Assembly: GCF_028728065.1 (NCBI RefSeq)
Contig: NZ_CP117811.1
Location: 2,604,001-2,668,000, forward strand
Reading direction: 5' to 3'
Source: Lentisphaera profundi
GTDB lineage: Bacteria; Verrucomicrobiota; Lentisphaeria; Lentisphaerales; Lentisphaeraceae
Length of the DNA stretch: 64,000 nucleotides
Shown: piece after piece, positions 8,901 through 22,164 of the stretch
Numbering within the stretch: the stretch's first letter is position 1
How the letters are laid out: each line of letters starts with the position of its first letter
Notes under the pieces: model-generated
What the model was told of the DNA's origin: nothing
Seen by the model: only the letters and a program-made list of their open reading frames with translations
The model's database searches: none
Made by a program: the position numbers and the translations under genes

Positions 8901-11900
8901 TTAGCGTAGATCTAAATCTTCATTCATTTTTACACCAATATCTTGTTTTTTATAACCTTGTTGATAGCCTGGGCTCAGCTCTAATAAACGAAAGTCTCCC
9001 GCTTTAAGGTCTTTGAATTTCGGTTTCACAAAGAGACACTTATTAAAATCACCTACTTCTCCATCAGCTTCTTTCAAGGAGTAATAATTCTCCCCACGTT
9101 TATTCCCAAGTACTTTAGAGGTATAAAGGAGGCAGTAAGAATACTCTCCCTTCTTACTATTGCGGTCAAAGTTGATGAGGGTTTCGTTAGAATTGATAAT
9201 ACAATTAACAAACTCCCAAGCAGCAATGCCACTAATCACTGACCGTAAATCGTGAAGGGGCTTGAGAATCACACTGTTTAAAACTTCTACTTTTTTAGAT
9301 TCTCTACCATTAATCCCATGAAAGATCGAATTCTCAATCTTCATTTTATCCACATCTTCACGTAAAAGAATAGCACCTTCAATGAGACAATTTTTTATAT
9401 TAACACCAGAGCACTTCTCTCCCACAATAAGGTCGCCATGTATAATTAAATTCTCTAAGAGTACACTGCCTTCTTCTAGAATTACGTTCCCTTGAATGAT
9501 AGAATTCTTTGTTCCAATAATATTTATCTTTTTCCCTGAAACATTCAGATCTTTATCATATTCGCCAGGAAGTAAACGAATTGTTAAATTATTTTTACTC
9601 ACAAGGTCTTCGATTTTAAATTTAGTTTGTCCATCAACTCCCACAAAAACTTGGACCGTCTTAGTCAAGGGGATATCACTCTTCAATTGTTCTTGTAAGT
9701 TCTGAAAGACTTGATTTCCGCCATTGAAACTCGCACGTTCACCATATTTCTCTAAGATTGTTTTCAGCAGGTGCTCAAATGCAATGAGATCATTGGGCGC
9801 TAGATCTTTTGTTTCTTTTTTCAAATAGGGATAATTAAACGTAGCAAATAAATCTTCGAGTTCAACGTTGGCATCTAAACTCAAACGTTTAGCAAATTCA
9901 TCTAATAATTCCTTTTGAAATAGGCCCCTATATTGACTCATCACCTGATCTGCTTCTAGTAATTTATTATTATATACATAGTACATTGCCTGTAGGAACA
10001 GTCGGCTATCCTCATCTTCTGCTTGCACCCACTTGACCAACTGTTTTGAGGGTAAATCGTCTAATAAATAATCACGTTTTAATATCCCTGAACCCAAATT
10101 AATAGCAAGCTTAACTTTAGCTTCATCTAAATCACAGGATAAGACCTCCGCCTTAAAGAGCTTATTATTAAATTCGAGTTCAATTACACTATCTTCAGCA
10201 CTGGCTAAACCAGTCATAATTAAATTGGTTAGCGATACTTTAGAGCTGCGATCCACCATATCAACGAATTTTTTGATTCTTGGAGTATTATCCAATTCTA
10301 ACAATTCTTTACTCTTCATTAAAGCTAAAAGATATTCATCCGTTAATAAATATTCTGCAATAAGTTCGGCTTTATTATCCAAGTCAATTTTACTGATGTT
10401 TTCTAGTGTTATTTCTAGTGTTATTTCTTGGTGCTGATCAATAAGCACTTGTTGTTTATTCTTGAGCTCTACTTCACGCGCTAAGTCTTTACGTAATTCA
10501 GCAGTCTCTTCAGCAAATGGTCCATCATAATCTAAGTAAAGAGCTATCGCATCATCATATTTTTTATTAAAAATTAAACTTCCAGCTTCCGATTTTAATT
10601 CAATAATACGTCGTCTTTGCTCATCTATTTTCCCTTGATCAATGCGTTTAGCATATTTCTCCAAAAGAAGCTTTTGTTCAGGTTTAAGTGCTTTCTCTCT
10701 ATCATTTAATAAACGCTTATCCAAAGTCTCAAAGTCAGGCTCAGCATTCCTCAATTCTAATTCATAGAATTTTTTACTAATTTTAAAAGTTTGTACAGAT
10801 TCAGTCTCTTGAATGATATTTTCTTTCTTACTCTTATCAGCTACACTTAAATCAATCTCTATTTCACTATTCTCTTGAGTCAGTAAGGGTTCCGATTTCT
10901 TCTTATCAGGCATAACAGAAAAAATTACCGCCGTGAGTGAAACTGCCAAAACCACAAAACCCATAATAAAATAAATCGCTTTGGATTTTGATTTAGTTTC
11001 TGCAATATGATGTTTAGATTTATTGCGATGAATCTTCTTTGGATTTAAAGGTGCCGCTAAACGTCGTCGTCTAACGCGCTTAGATTTATTCATTTTTACA
11101 CTTAAATCTAAGTCAATATCTAAGGCGGTCTGTGTTGCCATCTTACGTCTCGCCGTCATTGAACTCATAGTATTGGCAGCATCTATACTTTTGAGTTTAA
11201 CTGCCGCTAATGACTTAAGTAAATTTGTCACTTTACTTAAGTAGAGTTCACTTTTGTATAAATCGGTTTTCTCACCCTCCATCTGTGGCAGGTAGGAATG
11301 GCCAATTTTAGAGTAATAACTTTCTAAAGCAACACGAAGTTCTTGATATGTTTGAAAACGTTTTGAAGAATCCTTTACAGACATCTGGGTGAATATATCT
11401 ATAAAATCATTATCTAAGTCATTTTTAATGGCAGTAGGAAAATCTAAATCGTCGTAACTGACTCTCTCATTGTTTATTCCATGTACTGCTCGTGGAGTTA
11501 GACCAGTCATCATATAATACAAAATCATAGCCACTGAATAAATGTCACTAGCTTGGTTTGGATAATGCGTCCCATTTGCAAGCTCAGGACTCATATAATA
11601 AATATCAAACACTTGGAGATCTGAGCTTATAAAGTCTTTTTCTGCGAGTAGTTGAGGGGCTAAACCAAAACCTTGGTAGCGAACTTTTCCTTTATTCGAA
11701 ATAAAAATATTATTTGGATTTAGGTTAAAGTGCCCCGTCCCTATTTTTTCGAAACCTTCTTCCAGTGACTTAAGTAATTCATAGACCAAATCTAAGGCTT
11801 GCTCAGTTTCCCATACAAAACCATGCGCTATCAATTGCTCAATGCTCTCTAATTTTCTAAAAGGCATAACCTGATACATGTATTCATTTGATATGCCGGT

Positions 11901-12248
11901 ATCAATTATTGGCATATGATTTTCACCCGCTAAAAAAGAAACTGAGCCAATTAAATCCATGAATTCTTTCGCATTACTTACTAACTTGGTCAAAGTTTTA
12001 TCATATATTCTAAGAATATGTAGTGCGTCATCATTTAAATCTTTGCAAATAAAGCTAGAGCTATAGCCATCATCGTTTATCTTAAATAAAGTCTGATATT
12101 TCCCTGCTATACGAACCCCTTCTTCCATTCGTCCCGCACGAAGTTCAATCTTACTACCACAGTTCACACAGGTAAAACGATCCACATGAATCGTTCCTTC
12201 CAAATCCATGATATGGTCACACTTGTCACAAGTTAATTTAAATTTCAT
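8901..12248 (-). CDS. Zinc-ribbon / pseudokinase / transmembrane / beta-helix protein
   Basis: About 1115 residues from the ATG at 12248, preceded by GAGTGGAAAA; a TTG four codons upstream is less likely. Order of parts: a zinc ribbon with C7-x2-C10 and C27-x2-C30; a protein-kinase fold (about residues 45-330); a basic linker; one membrane segment (AIYFIMGFVVLAVSLTAVIF, about 425-450); a long charged helical region with repeated Lys/Glu; and a C-terminal part (about 870-1080) of short Ile/Leu/Asn/Gly-rich turns such as NVILEEGSVLLENLIIHGDL, typical of a right-handed parallel beta-helix. The kinase catalytic residues are lost: the ATP lysine is R80, the HRD loop is H173-F-N175, and DFG is GFG at 193-195. 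It is therefore a pseudokinase by sequence. Function unknown; perhaps it senses or binds a glycan or peptide outside and signals through the kinase fold. Confidence 0.85.
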   Translation of the reverse strand: MKFKLTCDKCDHIMDLEGTIHVDRFTCVNCGSKIELRAGRMEEGVRIAGKYQTLFKINDDGYSSSFICKDLNDDALHILRIYDKTLTKLVSNAKEFMDLIGSVSFLAGENHMPIIDTGISNEYMYQVMPFRKLESIEQLIAHGFVWETEQALDLVYELLKSLEEGFEKIGTGHFNLNPNNIFISNKGKVRYQGFGLAPQLLAEKDFISSDLQVFDIYYMSPELANGTHYPNQASDIYSVAMILYYMMTGLTPRAVHGINNERVSYDDLDFPTAIKNDLDNDFIDIFTQMSVKDSSKRFQTYQELRVALESYYSKIGHSYLPQMEGEKTDLYKSELYLSKVTNLLKSLAAVKLKSIDAANTMSSMTARRKMATQTALDIDLDLSVKMNKSKRVRRRRLAAPLNPKKIHRNKSKHHIAETKSKSKAIYFIMGFVVLAVSLTAVIFSVMPDKKKSEPLLTQENSEIEIDLSVADKSKKENIIQETESVQTFKISKKFYELELRNAEPDFETLDKRLLNDREKALKPEQKLLLEKYAKRIDQGKIDEQRRRIIELKSEAGSLIFNKKYDDAIALYLDYDGPFAEETAELRKDLAREVELKNKQQVLIDQHQEITLEITLENISKIDLDNKAELIAEYLLTDEYLLALMKSKELLELDNTPRIKKFVDMVDRSSKVSLTNLIMTGLASAEDSVIELEFNNKLFKAEVLSCDLDEAKVKLAINLGSGILKRDYLLDDLPSKQLVKWVQAEDEDSRLFLQAMYYVYNNKLLEADQVMSQYRGLFQKELLDEFAKRLSLDANVELEDLFATFNYPYLKKETKDLAPNDLIAFEHLLKTILEKYGERASFNGGNQVFQNLQEQLKSDIPLTKTVQVFVGVDGQTKFKIEDLVSKNNLTIRLLPGEYDKDLNVSGKKINIIGTKNSIIQGNVILEEGSVLLENLIIHGDLIVGEKCSGVNIKNCLIEGAILLREDVDKMKIENSIFHGINGRESKKVEVLNSVILKPLHDLRSVISGIAAWEFVNCIINSNETLINFDRNSKKGEYSYCLLYTSKVLGNKRGENYYSLKEADGEVGDFNKCLFVKPKFKDLKAGDFRLLELSPGYQQGYKKQDIGVKMNEDLDLR

Positions 12249-12381
12249 TTTTCCACTCAAAGTTTTAGTATTTAACTTATTCTAGTTACTAAAGCCAAGC
12301 TTACTCGACAGAGTTTGTTAAATTCAGGTTAATACTTTATGCATTTTATTGATTCACATAAAGTTCTGTAAGTCATACTCC

Positions 12382-13242
12382 TTATTTAACTAGACTCTTT
12401 AATAGCGTTTTTGCTACTATATCCTGTGACTGGGCGAGTGAACTATCTAAACTTACATCCGCTGGGCGCTTTGCTAACATTGGAACATCTTTTTGTAAAC
12501 AGGGGATAATATATTGCTTTGCAAGCCCTAGGTATTCAACAATTTGGCAGCCCATTTCATATCGACTTTGTCGTTTAGGTCCTCCTAGATGAAGAACTTT
12601 TTCATTTACATCAGCTACTAACAACAAGGCTTTAGCAGCACAATCTATATTAACCGCACTGCGATATTCATCAGTAAACAAAGTAACTTTTTGTCCCTTA
12701 TCAATTTTCTCTTTAATATAGCTAAGCATTGATCGTTTATTAGATAAATCTGTACTATACATCAGCGGCATTCGACAAATAAGTGCTCCTGGAGTTTCTT
12801 TTAAAAATTCCTCTACCATTACTTTCTGCTCCCCATAGCGACTCAGTGGATTGACAGCTTCCTGTTCAGAATAATGGCCTTTTACACCATCAAAGACCAA
12901 ATCTGTTGACGTAAATACCAGCTTGATTTTTCGATCTGCGCAAAGTTCCGCTAATTGAATACTTGCTAAATAGTTAATTTCTTTCGAAAGTTTTGCATCA
13001 CGATCACAGACGTTGGGATCACTTAGTGCTGCTAGATGATAAACTCTCTGGGGCTTAACTTTATCTAAGACAAATTTAACCTCAGCCAATTTGCGAATGT
13101 CACATCTACCCACTTTAAAATTTGTTTCACTTGCTGAGGATTTAAAATAAACCCCGTAAACTTCGAACTCAGAAGATAAAGTCTCCGCCAATTTCTTGCC
13201 CAAAAAACCATTAATCCCTGTAATTAATACACGCTCTTTCAT
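12382..13242 (-). CDS. NAD(P)-dependent sugar reductase/epimerase, RmlD-like SDR
   Basis: 286 residues of an extended short-chain dehydrogenase. The N-terminal Rossmann motif is TGINGFLGKKL (GxxGxxG), followed by HLAALSDPNVCDRD, FTSTDLVFDG and the catalytic YGEQK (YxxxK), then a substrate region with FTDEYRSAVNIDCAA and LHLGGPKRQSRYEMG. This pattern matches the dTDP-4-dehydrorhamnose reductase branch (RmlD_sub_bind). No rml genes lie beside it, so the true substrate is open; a stand-alone nucleotide-sugar reductase is likely. The start at 13242 is an ATG; the gene is separated from the pseudokinase gene by 133 bases, so it may have its own promoter. Confidence 0.82.
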   Translation of the reverse strand: MKERVLITGINGFLGKKLAETLSSEFEVYGVYFKSSASETNFKVGRCDIRKLAEVKFVLDKVKPQRVYHLAALSDPNVCDRDAKLSKEINYLASIQLAELCADRKIKLVFTSTDLVFDGVKGHYSEQEAVNPLSRYGEQKVMVEEFLKETPGALICRMPLMYSTDLSNKRSMLSYIKEKIDKGQKVTLFTDEYRSAVNIDCAAKALLLVADVNEKVLHLGGPKRQSRYEMGCQIVEYLGLAKQYIIPCLQKDVPMLAKRPADVSLDSSLAQSQDIVAKTLLKSLVK

Positions 13243-13368
13243 ATTCTCATTAACCCTTTGCTAATTACGCAAAAATAACCCCCTAATCACACAAAGATAG
13301 CTCGATTTTATTCATTTTTTAACACTCAAATATTATCTTTTAATAGCAAAATTTACCTAGGGATTTTC

Positions 13369-14134
13369 ATAAAAAAAATACTTCTCCTCGTCATCTCTCT
13401 AAGTACTTTAATGGCTACTGACATGCCTTCCGAACCCTTTGTTGTCAGTAATGGTTCGGCAACAATAGATATCAAACCTGATTTAGCCACTATCCATTTC
13501 CAAGTACAAGTTACTGAACTTAAGTCTACTGATGCTATGGAAGTATTTGCAGAACGATCGGAGTTCATTAAAAAATTCTTGCTGAATATAAAATTGAGGG
13601 CAAAGTCATTGATGCCTCAGAATTAAATAATTAAGCCATTCGTAATTACAACAAAAGTAAATCTTCAAATTCAAACCACGAGATCTCTGCCTACCGCTTC
13701 TCTCGCACCTACACCATTACATTAATGAATTTAGATATGTACCCAGCCTTTATGGCAAGTTTATTGAAAGTTGATAAGCTCTTTTCTACTCGCTGTACCT
13801 TCGATAGTTAAAAAAAGGGAAGATATCGAAAAACAACTGATGAAAGATGCTATGAGTAGCGCTCGTTAAAAAGCAACGATCATGGCTGAAATTTTCGGGG
13901 TGAAAATAAAAGGCGTTTACGCTATTTCAGACACGGGCCTCAATGATTTAGGAAGTCGCTTTATTTTATCCAACTATCCTTATGAAGGAGGATTTGATGA
14001 TGCCTTTGGGCTACTGAAGCAGTACGAAGTATGAGTTTAAATAACCGTATTAAAAACTCAATAGAGATGCCCAAAAGCTTGACTATTTCTGCAGAAATCA
14101 ATGCAATTTTTCTTTGCAGAACTAAGCCATGTTA
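13369..14134 (+). pseudogene. Decayed SIMPL (DUF541) domain protein
   Basis: Joining three frames gives a SIMPL-domain protein. It has a signal peptide whose start codon is now ATA at 13369 (IKKILLLVISLSTLMA), then FVVSNGSATIDIKPDLATI, EISAYRFSRTYTITL, EDIEKQLMKDAMSSAR, KATIMAEIFGVKIKGVYAIS and EMPKSLTISAEINAIFL. Breaks are an ATG-to-ATA change at the start, frameshifts near 13575, 13815 and 14010, and in-frame TAA stops near 13630, 13808 and 13867. So many independent lesions mean a dead gene, not recoding. Intact relatives are secreted or periplasmic proteins of unclear function. Confidence 0.8.
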
Positions 14135-14244
14135 AATTCATATTTATTTTATATTAAGTCAGATCGTTCTATTTACTTGCTTTGTTAAAAAAAAACTCGT
14201 ATGCTACAGGCTCAACTAAGTAATTATGACTCTGGGAGGAGCTT

Positions 14245-14701
14245 ATGGCACAATTTTTAAATCACGATCAACTACTGATTCATTTTGATCGGATGTTCAA
14301 ACAATCAGAAAAACAATTAATTTTGATCACCCCTATTCTAAAATTCACCCACAAACTCAAACACCTACTCGAAATGAAAAATAAATCCCAGGCCGACGTC
14401 CGTATCTTATATGGAGTCAGTCGTTTGAGTACTGAAGAAGTACACTTTCTTAAAAATTTGGAATTCATTCACAATAATGTCTGCACAAATTTACACGCTA
14501 GCCTCTTTCTCAACGAAAATAATTGTATTGTTGGTGGTCTCAACTTACATGAGTTCTACTCTCCTGAAAAAGCAGCTGTAGGTGTCCCTACTTAACTCAA
14601 ATGATGATAATGAATCGTATAACGATGCTTATCATCAAGCTCAAGAAATTATAATAAATAGTAATAAAGTGAAAATCGCTTACGCTCGCACTTTTTCATA
14701 G
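14245..14701 (+). pseudogene. Frameshifted phospholipase-D-like protein
   Basis: The first frame (116 codons from ATG 14245, with GGGAGGAG upstream) reads as a small PLD-like protein: LITPILKFTHKLKHLL, then VRILYGVSRLSTEE, and LHASLFLNENNCIVGGLNL followed by HEF. It stops at 14595. A one-base shift near 14583 restores a continuing sequence (SLLNSNDDNESYNDAYHQA) to a TAG at 14699-14701, so the gene has a single frameshift. The lysine of the HxK catalytic motif is a serine (HAS), so even the ancestor may have been inactive. It is next to the decayed SIMPL gene, so the two form a small region of gene decay beside the rRNA operon. Confidence 0.65.
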
Positions 14702-15030
14702 GGATCGAGTTGAGTAAGTCAGGTCATCTAGCTCTGACTTTTCTTCTAGTTCTATCTTAGAAAGATTCTTACTCTCACGCGGATTTTCGAAGTGCCCAAT
14801 CTACCCTTACGGTAGTTGAAAAACCTAACCTAAGTACGTAGTACACGGTTTCAGCGTGCCGAAACTTTCCCAAGCCTCAGTCATTTTACCTTTATATAAA
14901 GGACTATACAAGAAAAACTTATAAATATAATAACACCGAATATCGAAATACCCTACGACAGTAGTTTTTTTATATAACAGACTCAATCGCCTCTGCTACA
15001 GTAGTCATTCAATGTTAGTCGTCTGGGCAC
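14702..15030. other. Intergenic region between PLD remnant and rRNA terminator
   Basis: No gene is seen. It contains a few short palindromic words, for example CTACC-cttac-GGTAG near 14802, and AT-rich filler. I see no tRNA and no clear promoter. Confidence 0.5.
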
Positions 15031-15061
15031 AAAAAAAAGCGTATATCAAATGATATACGCT
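15031..15061 (-). terminator. rRNA operon terminator
   Basis: Read on the minus strand, a perfect 10-bp stem (AGCGTATATC with GATATACGCT, 15038-15061) with a 4-base loop is followed directly by eight U. It lies about 55 bases past the 5S gene and is a textbook intrinsic terminator. Confidence 0.92.
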
Positions 15062-15087
15062 CTAGAATGTTTCCGGTCTTAGCCGAA

Positions 15088-15105
15088 CTGCCTATAAATA
15101 GGCAG
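15088..15105. repeat. Palindrome between 5S and rRNA terminator
   Basis: CTGCCTATAAATAGGCAG, a 7-bp stem. It sits 11 bases past the 5S end and is likely part of 3' processing or an auxiliary terminator stem; on the minus strand the U-run precedes it. Confidence 0.5.
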
Positions 15106-15115
15106 CAAAAAAAAA

Positions 15116-15231
15116 GGCTGGCAACGACCTGCTCTCCCACAGTCTTAACTGCAGTACCATCGGCGCTGGAGGTCTTAACTACCGAGTTCGGGATGGGATC
15201 GGGTGTGGCTCCTCCGCTGTGGTTACCAGCC
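15116..15231 (-). rRNA. rrf: 5S ribosomal RNA
   Basis: About 116 nt. The ends GGCTGG (15116) and CCAGCC (15226-15231) form the terminal helix I. The conserved 5S core with CCGAACTCGG and GATGGTACTG is read on the minus strand. It is the last gene of the rRNA operon, 121 bases after the 23S gene. Confidence 0.95.
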
Positions 15232-15316
15232 GGAAAATGTTGGGAAGAAAACTTAGTGTGGAAAGATTAAGATCGCAAACTCGACTTAACTCGAATTTGT
15301 GTGTGTGCTTATTGTC

Positions 15317-15350
15317 TTTTTTACTGAGCATTTGAGTGCTAAGTAAAAAA
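15317..15350 (-). repeat. Hairpin in the 23S-5S spacer
   Basis: A 14-bp stem with one mismatch (TTTTTTACTGAGCA with TGCTAAGTAAAAAA) and a 6-base loop starts 3 bases from the 23S 3' end. It may be a processing signal for pre-rRNA rather than a terminator, because 5S follows. Confidence 0.5.
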
Positions 15351-15352
15351 GA

Positions 15353-18273
<2,921 letters not shown>

Positions 18274-18562
18274 AAAAATCTTAAAAAATTAACATTTTCG
18301 GCGACACACCTATTTCTTACTAAGTCGTTCTATCTTGTATTCTTTGGTTTGCGATCTTGGTATAAATTGTTTCTTACTTTATACTTTGACTCTTTCATTC
18401 TATTGTTTTCTTCCTTTCAAGGATCTATATCGAAGACTGAGCGCTGTCGCTCGGTCCAATATTTGAATTATATGATAGTAACGGGGTAATAAGTCATGTA
18501 AAAAGCACTCATGTTATAGAACCGAAGTTCTAAATAGAGGTTAGTCTTTTTTCATTCCTTAA
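18274..18562 (-). other. 16S-23S internal transcribed spacer without tRNA
   Basis: 289 bases, AT-rich. I looked for tRNA acceptor and T-loop patterns and found none, so the usual tRNA-Ile and tRNA-Ala are absent. It holds one arm of the 16S processing stem (18463-18485). Confidence 0.75.
18463..18485 (-). repeat. 3' arm of the pre-16S processing stem
   Basis: The 23 bases are a perfect reverse complement of 20175-20197. The two arms flank the 16S gene, so the precursor RNA can form a long double strand of the kind cut by RNase III in other bacteria. Confidence 0.85.
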
Positions 18563-20080
<1,518 letters not shown>

Positions 20081-20553
20081 TTGATTGTGTTTGATTCTGA
20101 CTTATTACTTTTTTTATTCTATTGAGTTTTCTCTCTCGAAAAAATTAACTCTTAAATCATAAATGATTTAGGAGCCCGTTACTATCATATAATTCAACTA
20201 TCAAAAATCTTCGTTTTTTTACTCTCAACTAGCTCGCTTTCGGCCCGGTTGTTTGCCCGTCGTTTCTGACGAGGCCTTAGAATATCCTCAGTTCGTTTTT
20301 CTGCAATGCCCTTTGCTATCTTTTATTTACTTTTTATGGGGATTCTCTATTCAGCTCTAGCCTCAACCTTCACCTAAGCCCCTCATGCCAGTCACTTACA
20401 GCTTTTGGGGATCTTTTTTAGAAATATGAGCTTTCAAGCTTGCTTCCTGCTAAAAATCAGGAATGCACTACTGAAACAGAGCTTAGCTCCTACTTAAACT
20501 TGACTAGACTCTAAGTGCTTTCATTGTAAAACAACAACAAAGAGGTGAGCTAC
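20081..20553. other. rRNA leader and promoter region, upstream of folA
   Basis: 473 bases between the divergent 16S gene and folA. It contains the second arm of the 16S processing stem. The rRNA promoter must lie here, but I cannot point to convincing -35/-10 boxes. No further gene seen. Confidence 0.5.
20175..20197 (-). repeat. 5' arm of the pre-16S processing stem
   Basis: A perfect 23-base inverted repeat of 18463-18485, about 95 bases before the 16S 5' end. Confidence 0.85.
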
Positions 20554-21018
20554 ATGCTTTCAATTATCAGTGCTATGGATGAAAATCGGCTTATCGGTAC
20601 GGGAAAAAGCTTACCATGGAATATCCCAGAGGAATATCAGCGCTACCTAAGCAATGTTAAGGGACATACTATTATAGTAGGACGTAAGACCTTTGAGATC
20701 TCTGGGAAGGATCTTTCTAATGATCGCATTCTGATTTTATCGAAAAGTCATAGCGGTCCAAATTATTTTAATAATATAGAAGATGCGATAAGTGCCGCTA
20801 ATGGTGAAGATATTTTTGTTACTGGTGGTGCTGAAATTTATAAGCAAGCACTCGCTTATGCTGATGCCTTATATATAAGTGTTATAAAAGGTGACTTTGA
20901 AGGCTCTGTTTATTTCCCGCAAATTGACCCTTCTATATGGTATGTAGATCACCATGAAGAACTGGCTCAATACAACTATTATATATATAGAAGAAAACTT
21001 ATTGATCTAATCAACTAA
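20554..21018 (+). CDS. folA: Dihydrofolate reductase
   Basis: 154 residues from the ATG at 20554, chosen because AAGAGGTG lies 6 bases upstream and the protein then starts MLSIISAMDENRLIG like its family; a GTG at 20545 would add three residues. It reduces dihydrofolate to tetrahydrofolate with NADPH. Motifs are the substrate loop LPWNIPEE (family W and acidic residue, here Glu), IIVGRKTFE, RILILSKS and the NADPH-binding VTGGAEIYKQAL. Length is normal. The gene is alone, divergent from the rRNA operon; no thymidylate synthase lies beside it. Confidence 0.92.
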   Translation: MLSIISAMDENRLIGTGKSLPWNIPEEYQRYLSNVKGHTIIVGRKTFEISGKDLSNDRILILSKSHSGPNYFNNIEDAISAANGEDIFVTGGAEIYKQALAYADALYISVIKGDFEGSVYFPQIDPSIWYVDHHEELAQYNYYIYRRKLIDLIN

Positions 21019-21112
21019 TTAACTGTTAAAATTTTGAGTCTCAATTCTATTGCTTCTAAATCATGTTTAACGCTCATAAATCTTAGTATCAGTGCGATTT
21101 TAAAACAAAAAT

Positions 21113-21583
21113 TTATAGACCTAGCTCTGTTAATCCAAGGTGTTCATCTGGCCGGGGCCCTATATCCCAAAAAAATTTACGTTCAGATGCGTTAATCGGT
21201 AGGTCATTTATACTAGCAAATCGAGTTTTCATTAAGCCATTACTATCAAATTTCCAGTTTTCATTACCGTAGGCTCGGAACCAGGTATTATTTTCATCAT
21301 GCCATTCATAGGCAAACCTAACTGCGATTCTTTCTCCAGAATAAGCCCACAATTCTTTGATCAATCTGTATTCATGTTCTTTTTCCCATTTCCTCTTAAG
21401 AAATGAAACAATATTATCTCGACCATTAATAAATTCAGACCTATTTCTCCACTTACTATCGATAGTATAGGCCATAGCAATATTCATTGGATCTTTCGTA
21501 TTCCAAGCATTTTCTGCCATGCGAACTTTTGTGATAGCACTTTCTCTCGTGAAAGGTGGAAATGGAGCTTTAGATTCGGGCAT
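21113..21583 (-). CDS. DUF1348 family, NTF2-like protein
   Basis: 156 residues with a single NTF2-like cone fold predicted from the pattern [62 protein letters not shown] and GNENWKF. It matches the DUF1348 family of stand-alone small proteins with unknown function. It is the last gene of the cyanate operon, 48 bases after cyanase, so it may handle a related small nitrogen compound; this is context only. No signal peptide, so cytoplasmic. Confidence 0.75.
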   Translation of the reverse strand: MPESKAPFPPFTRESAITKVRMAENAWNTKDPMNIAMAYTIDSKWRNRSEFINGRDNIVSFLKRKWEKEHEYRLIKELWAYSGERIAVRFAYEWHDENNTWFRAYGNENWKFDSNGLMKTRFASINDLPINASERKFFWDIGPRPDEHLGLTELGL

Positions 21584-21631
21584 AATTATACTCTTTAAAA
21601 TTTAAATAATGGTCAAGATATTATTATTTTT

Positions 21632-22072
21632 CTACCATGCTTTATAGGGGAGAAATTTTCCATTTAGAATGATTTTGACTCGATCACCTTTAGGATCTTC
21701 TTCCCTTTCGATATCGAGCTTAAAGTCTATAGCACTCATGATGCCATCTCCAAATTCTTCCTGAACGACTTGCCTTACACTTTCACCATAAACACCTGCT
21801 ATCTCATAAAAGCGATAAATTAGTGGATCTGTCGCAACTGTTTGATCCCAAATTTTCGGTGGGAACTCAGATAAGGCTTTAATTACTTCTATGTCCAATC
21901 CAAGAAAATCGCCAAGCACTGTTGCCTTCTCAGGAACTATGCTATTCATCCCTAAACAAACTGATGCTAAATAAACTGGAGCTACTTCAAGTTTTTTAGC
22001 AATAGTTTCCCAAGTCAGCTCTTTGCTTTCTTTTGCCGCAATTATTTTTTCTGTCATTATTGATTTATTCAT
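21632..22072 (-). CDS. cynS: Cyanase (cyanate hydratase)
   Basis: 146 residues from the ATG at 22072, chosen for GGAGAT eight bases upstream; an in-frame start 12 codons earlier is less likely. It turns cyanate and bicarbonate into carbamate and CO2, the carbamate then falling apart to ammonia and CO2. The N-terminal helix-turn-helix-like fold (TWETIAKKLEVAPVYLAS) is followed by the catalytic domain. The triad is R87 and E90 in YRFYEIAG and S113 in IMSAIDF. Length fits the family (about 150). It follows the transporter genes in one transcription unit, which points to cyanate as the imported substrate. Confidence 0.95.
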   Translation of the reverse strand: MNKSIMTEKIIAAKESKELTWETIAKKLEVAPVYLASVCLGMNSIVPEKATVLGDFLGLDIEVIKALSEFPPKIWDQTVATDPLIYRFYEIAGVYGESVRQVVQEEFGDGIMSAIDFKLDIEREEDPKGDRVKIILNGKFLPYKAW

Positions 22073-22164
22073 TGATTCATATCTCCAATTATTTTTTATT
22101 TTTAGCACCTATATATAATTTAAACTTCTGCATTTATTATTAATTTTATTCTCCTTTATTTAGT

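Noticed and set aside
13369-14134. Programmed recoding as an explanation of the SIMPL frame breaks
   Set aside because: Three shifts, several stops and a lost start codon are too many for recoding; decay explains all.
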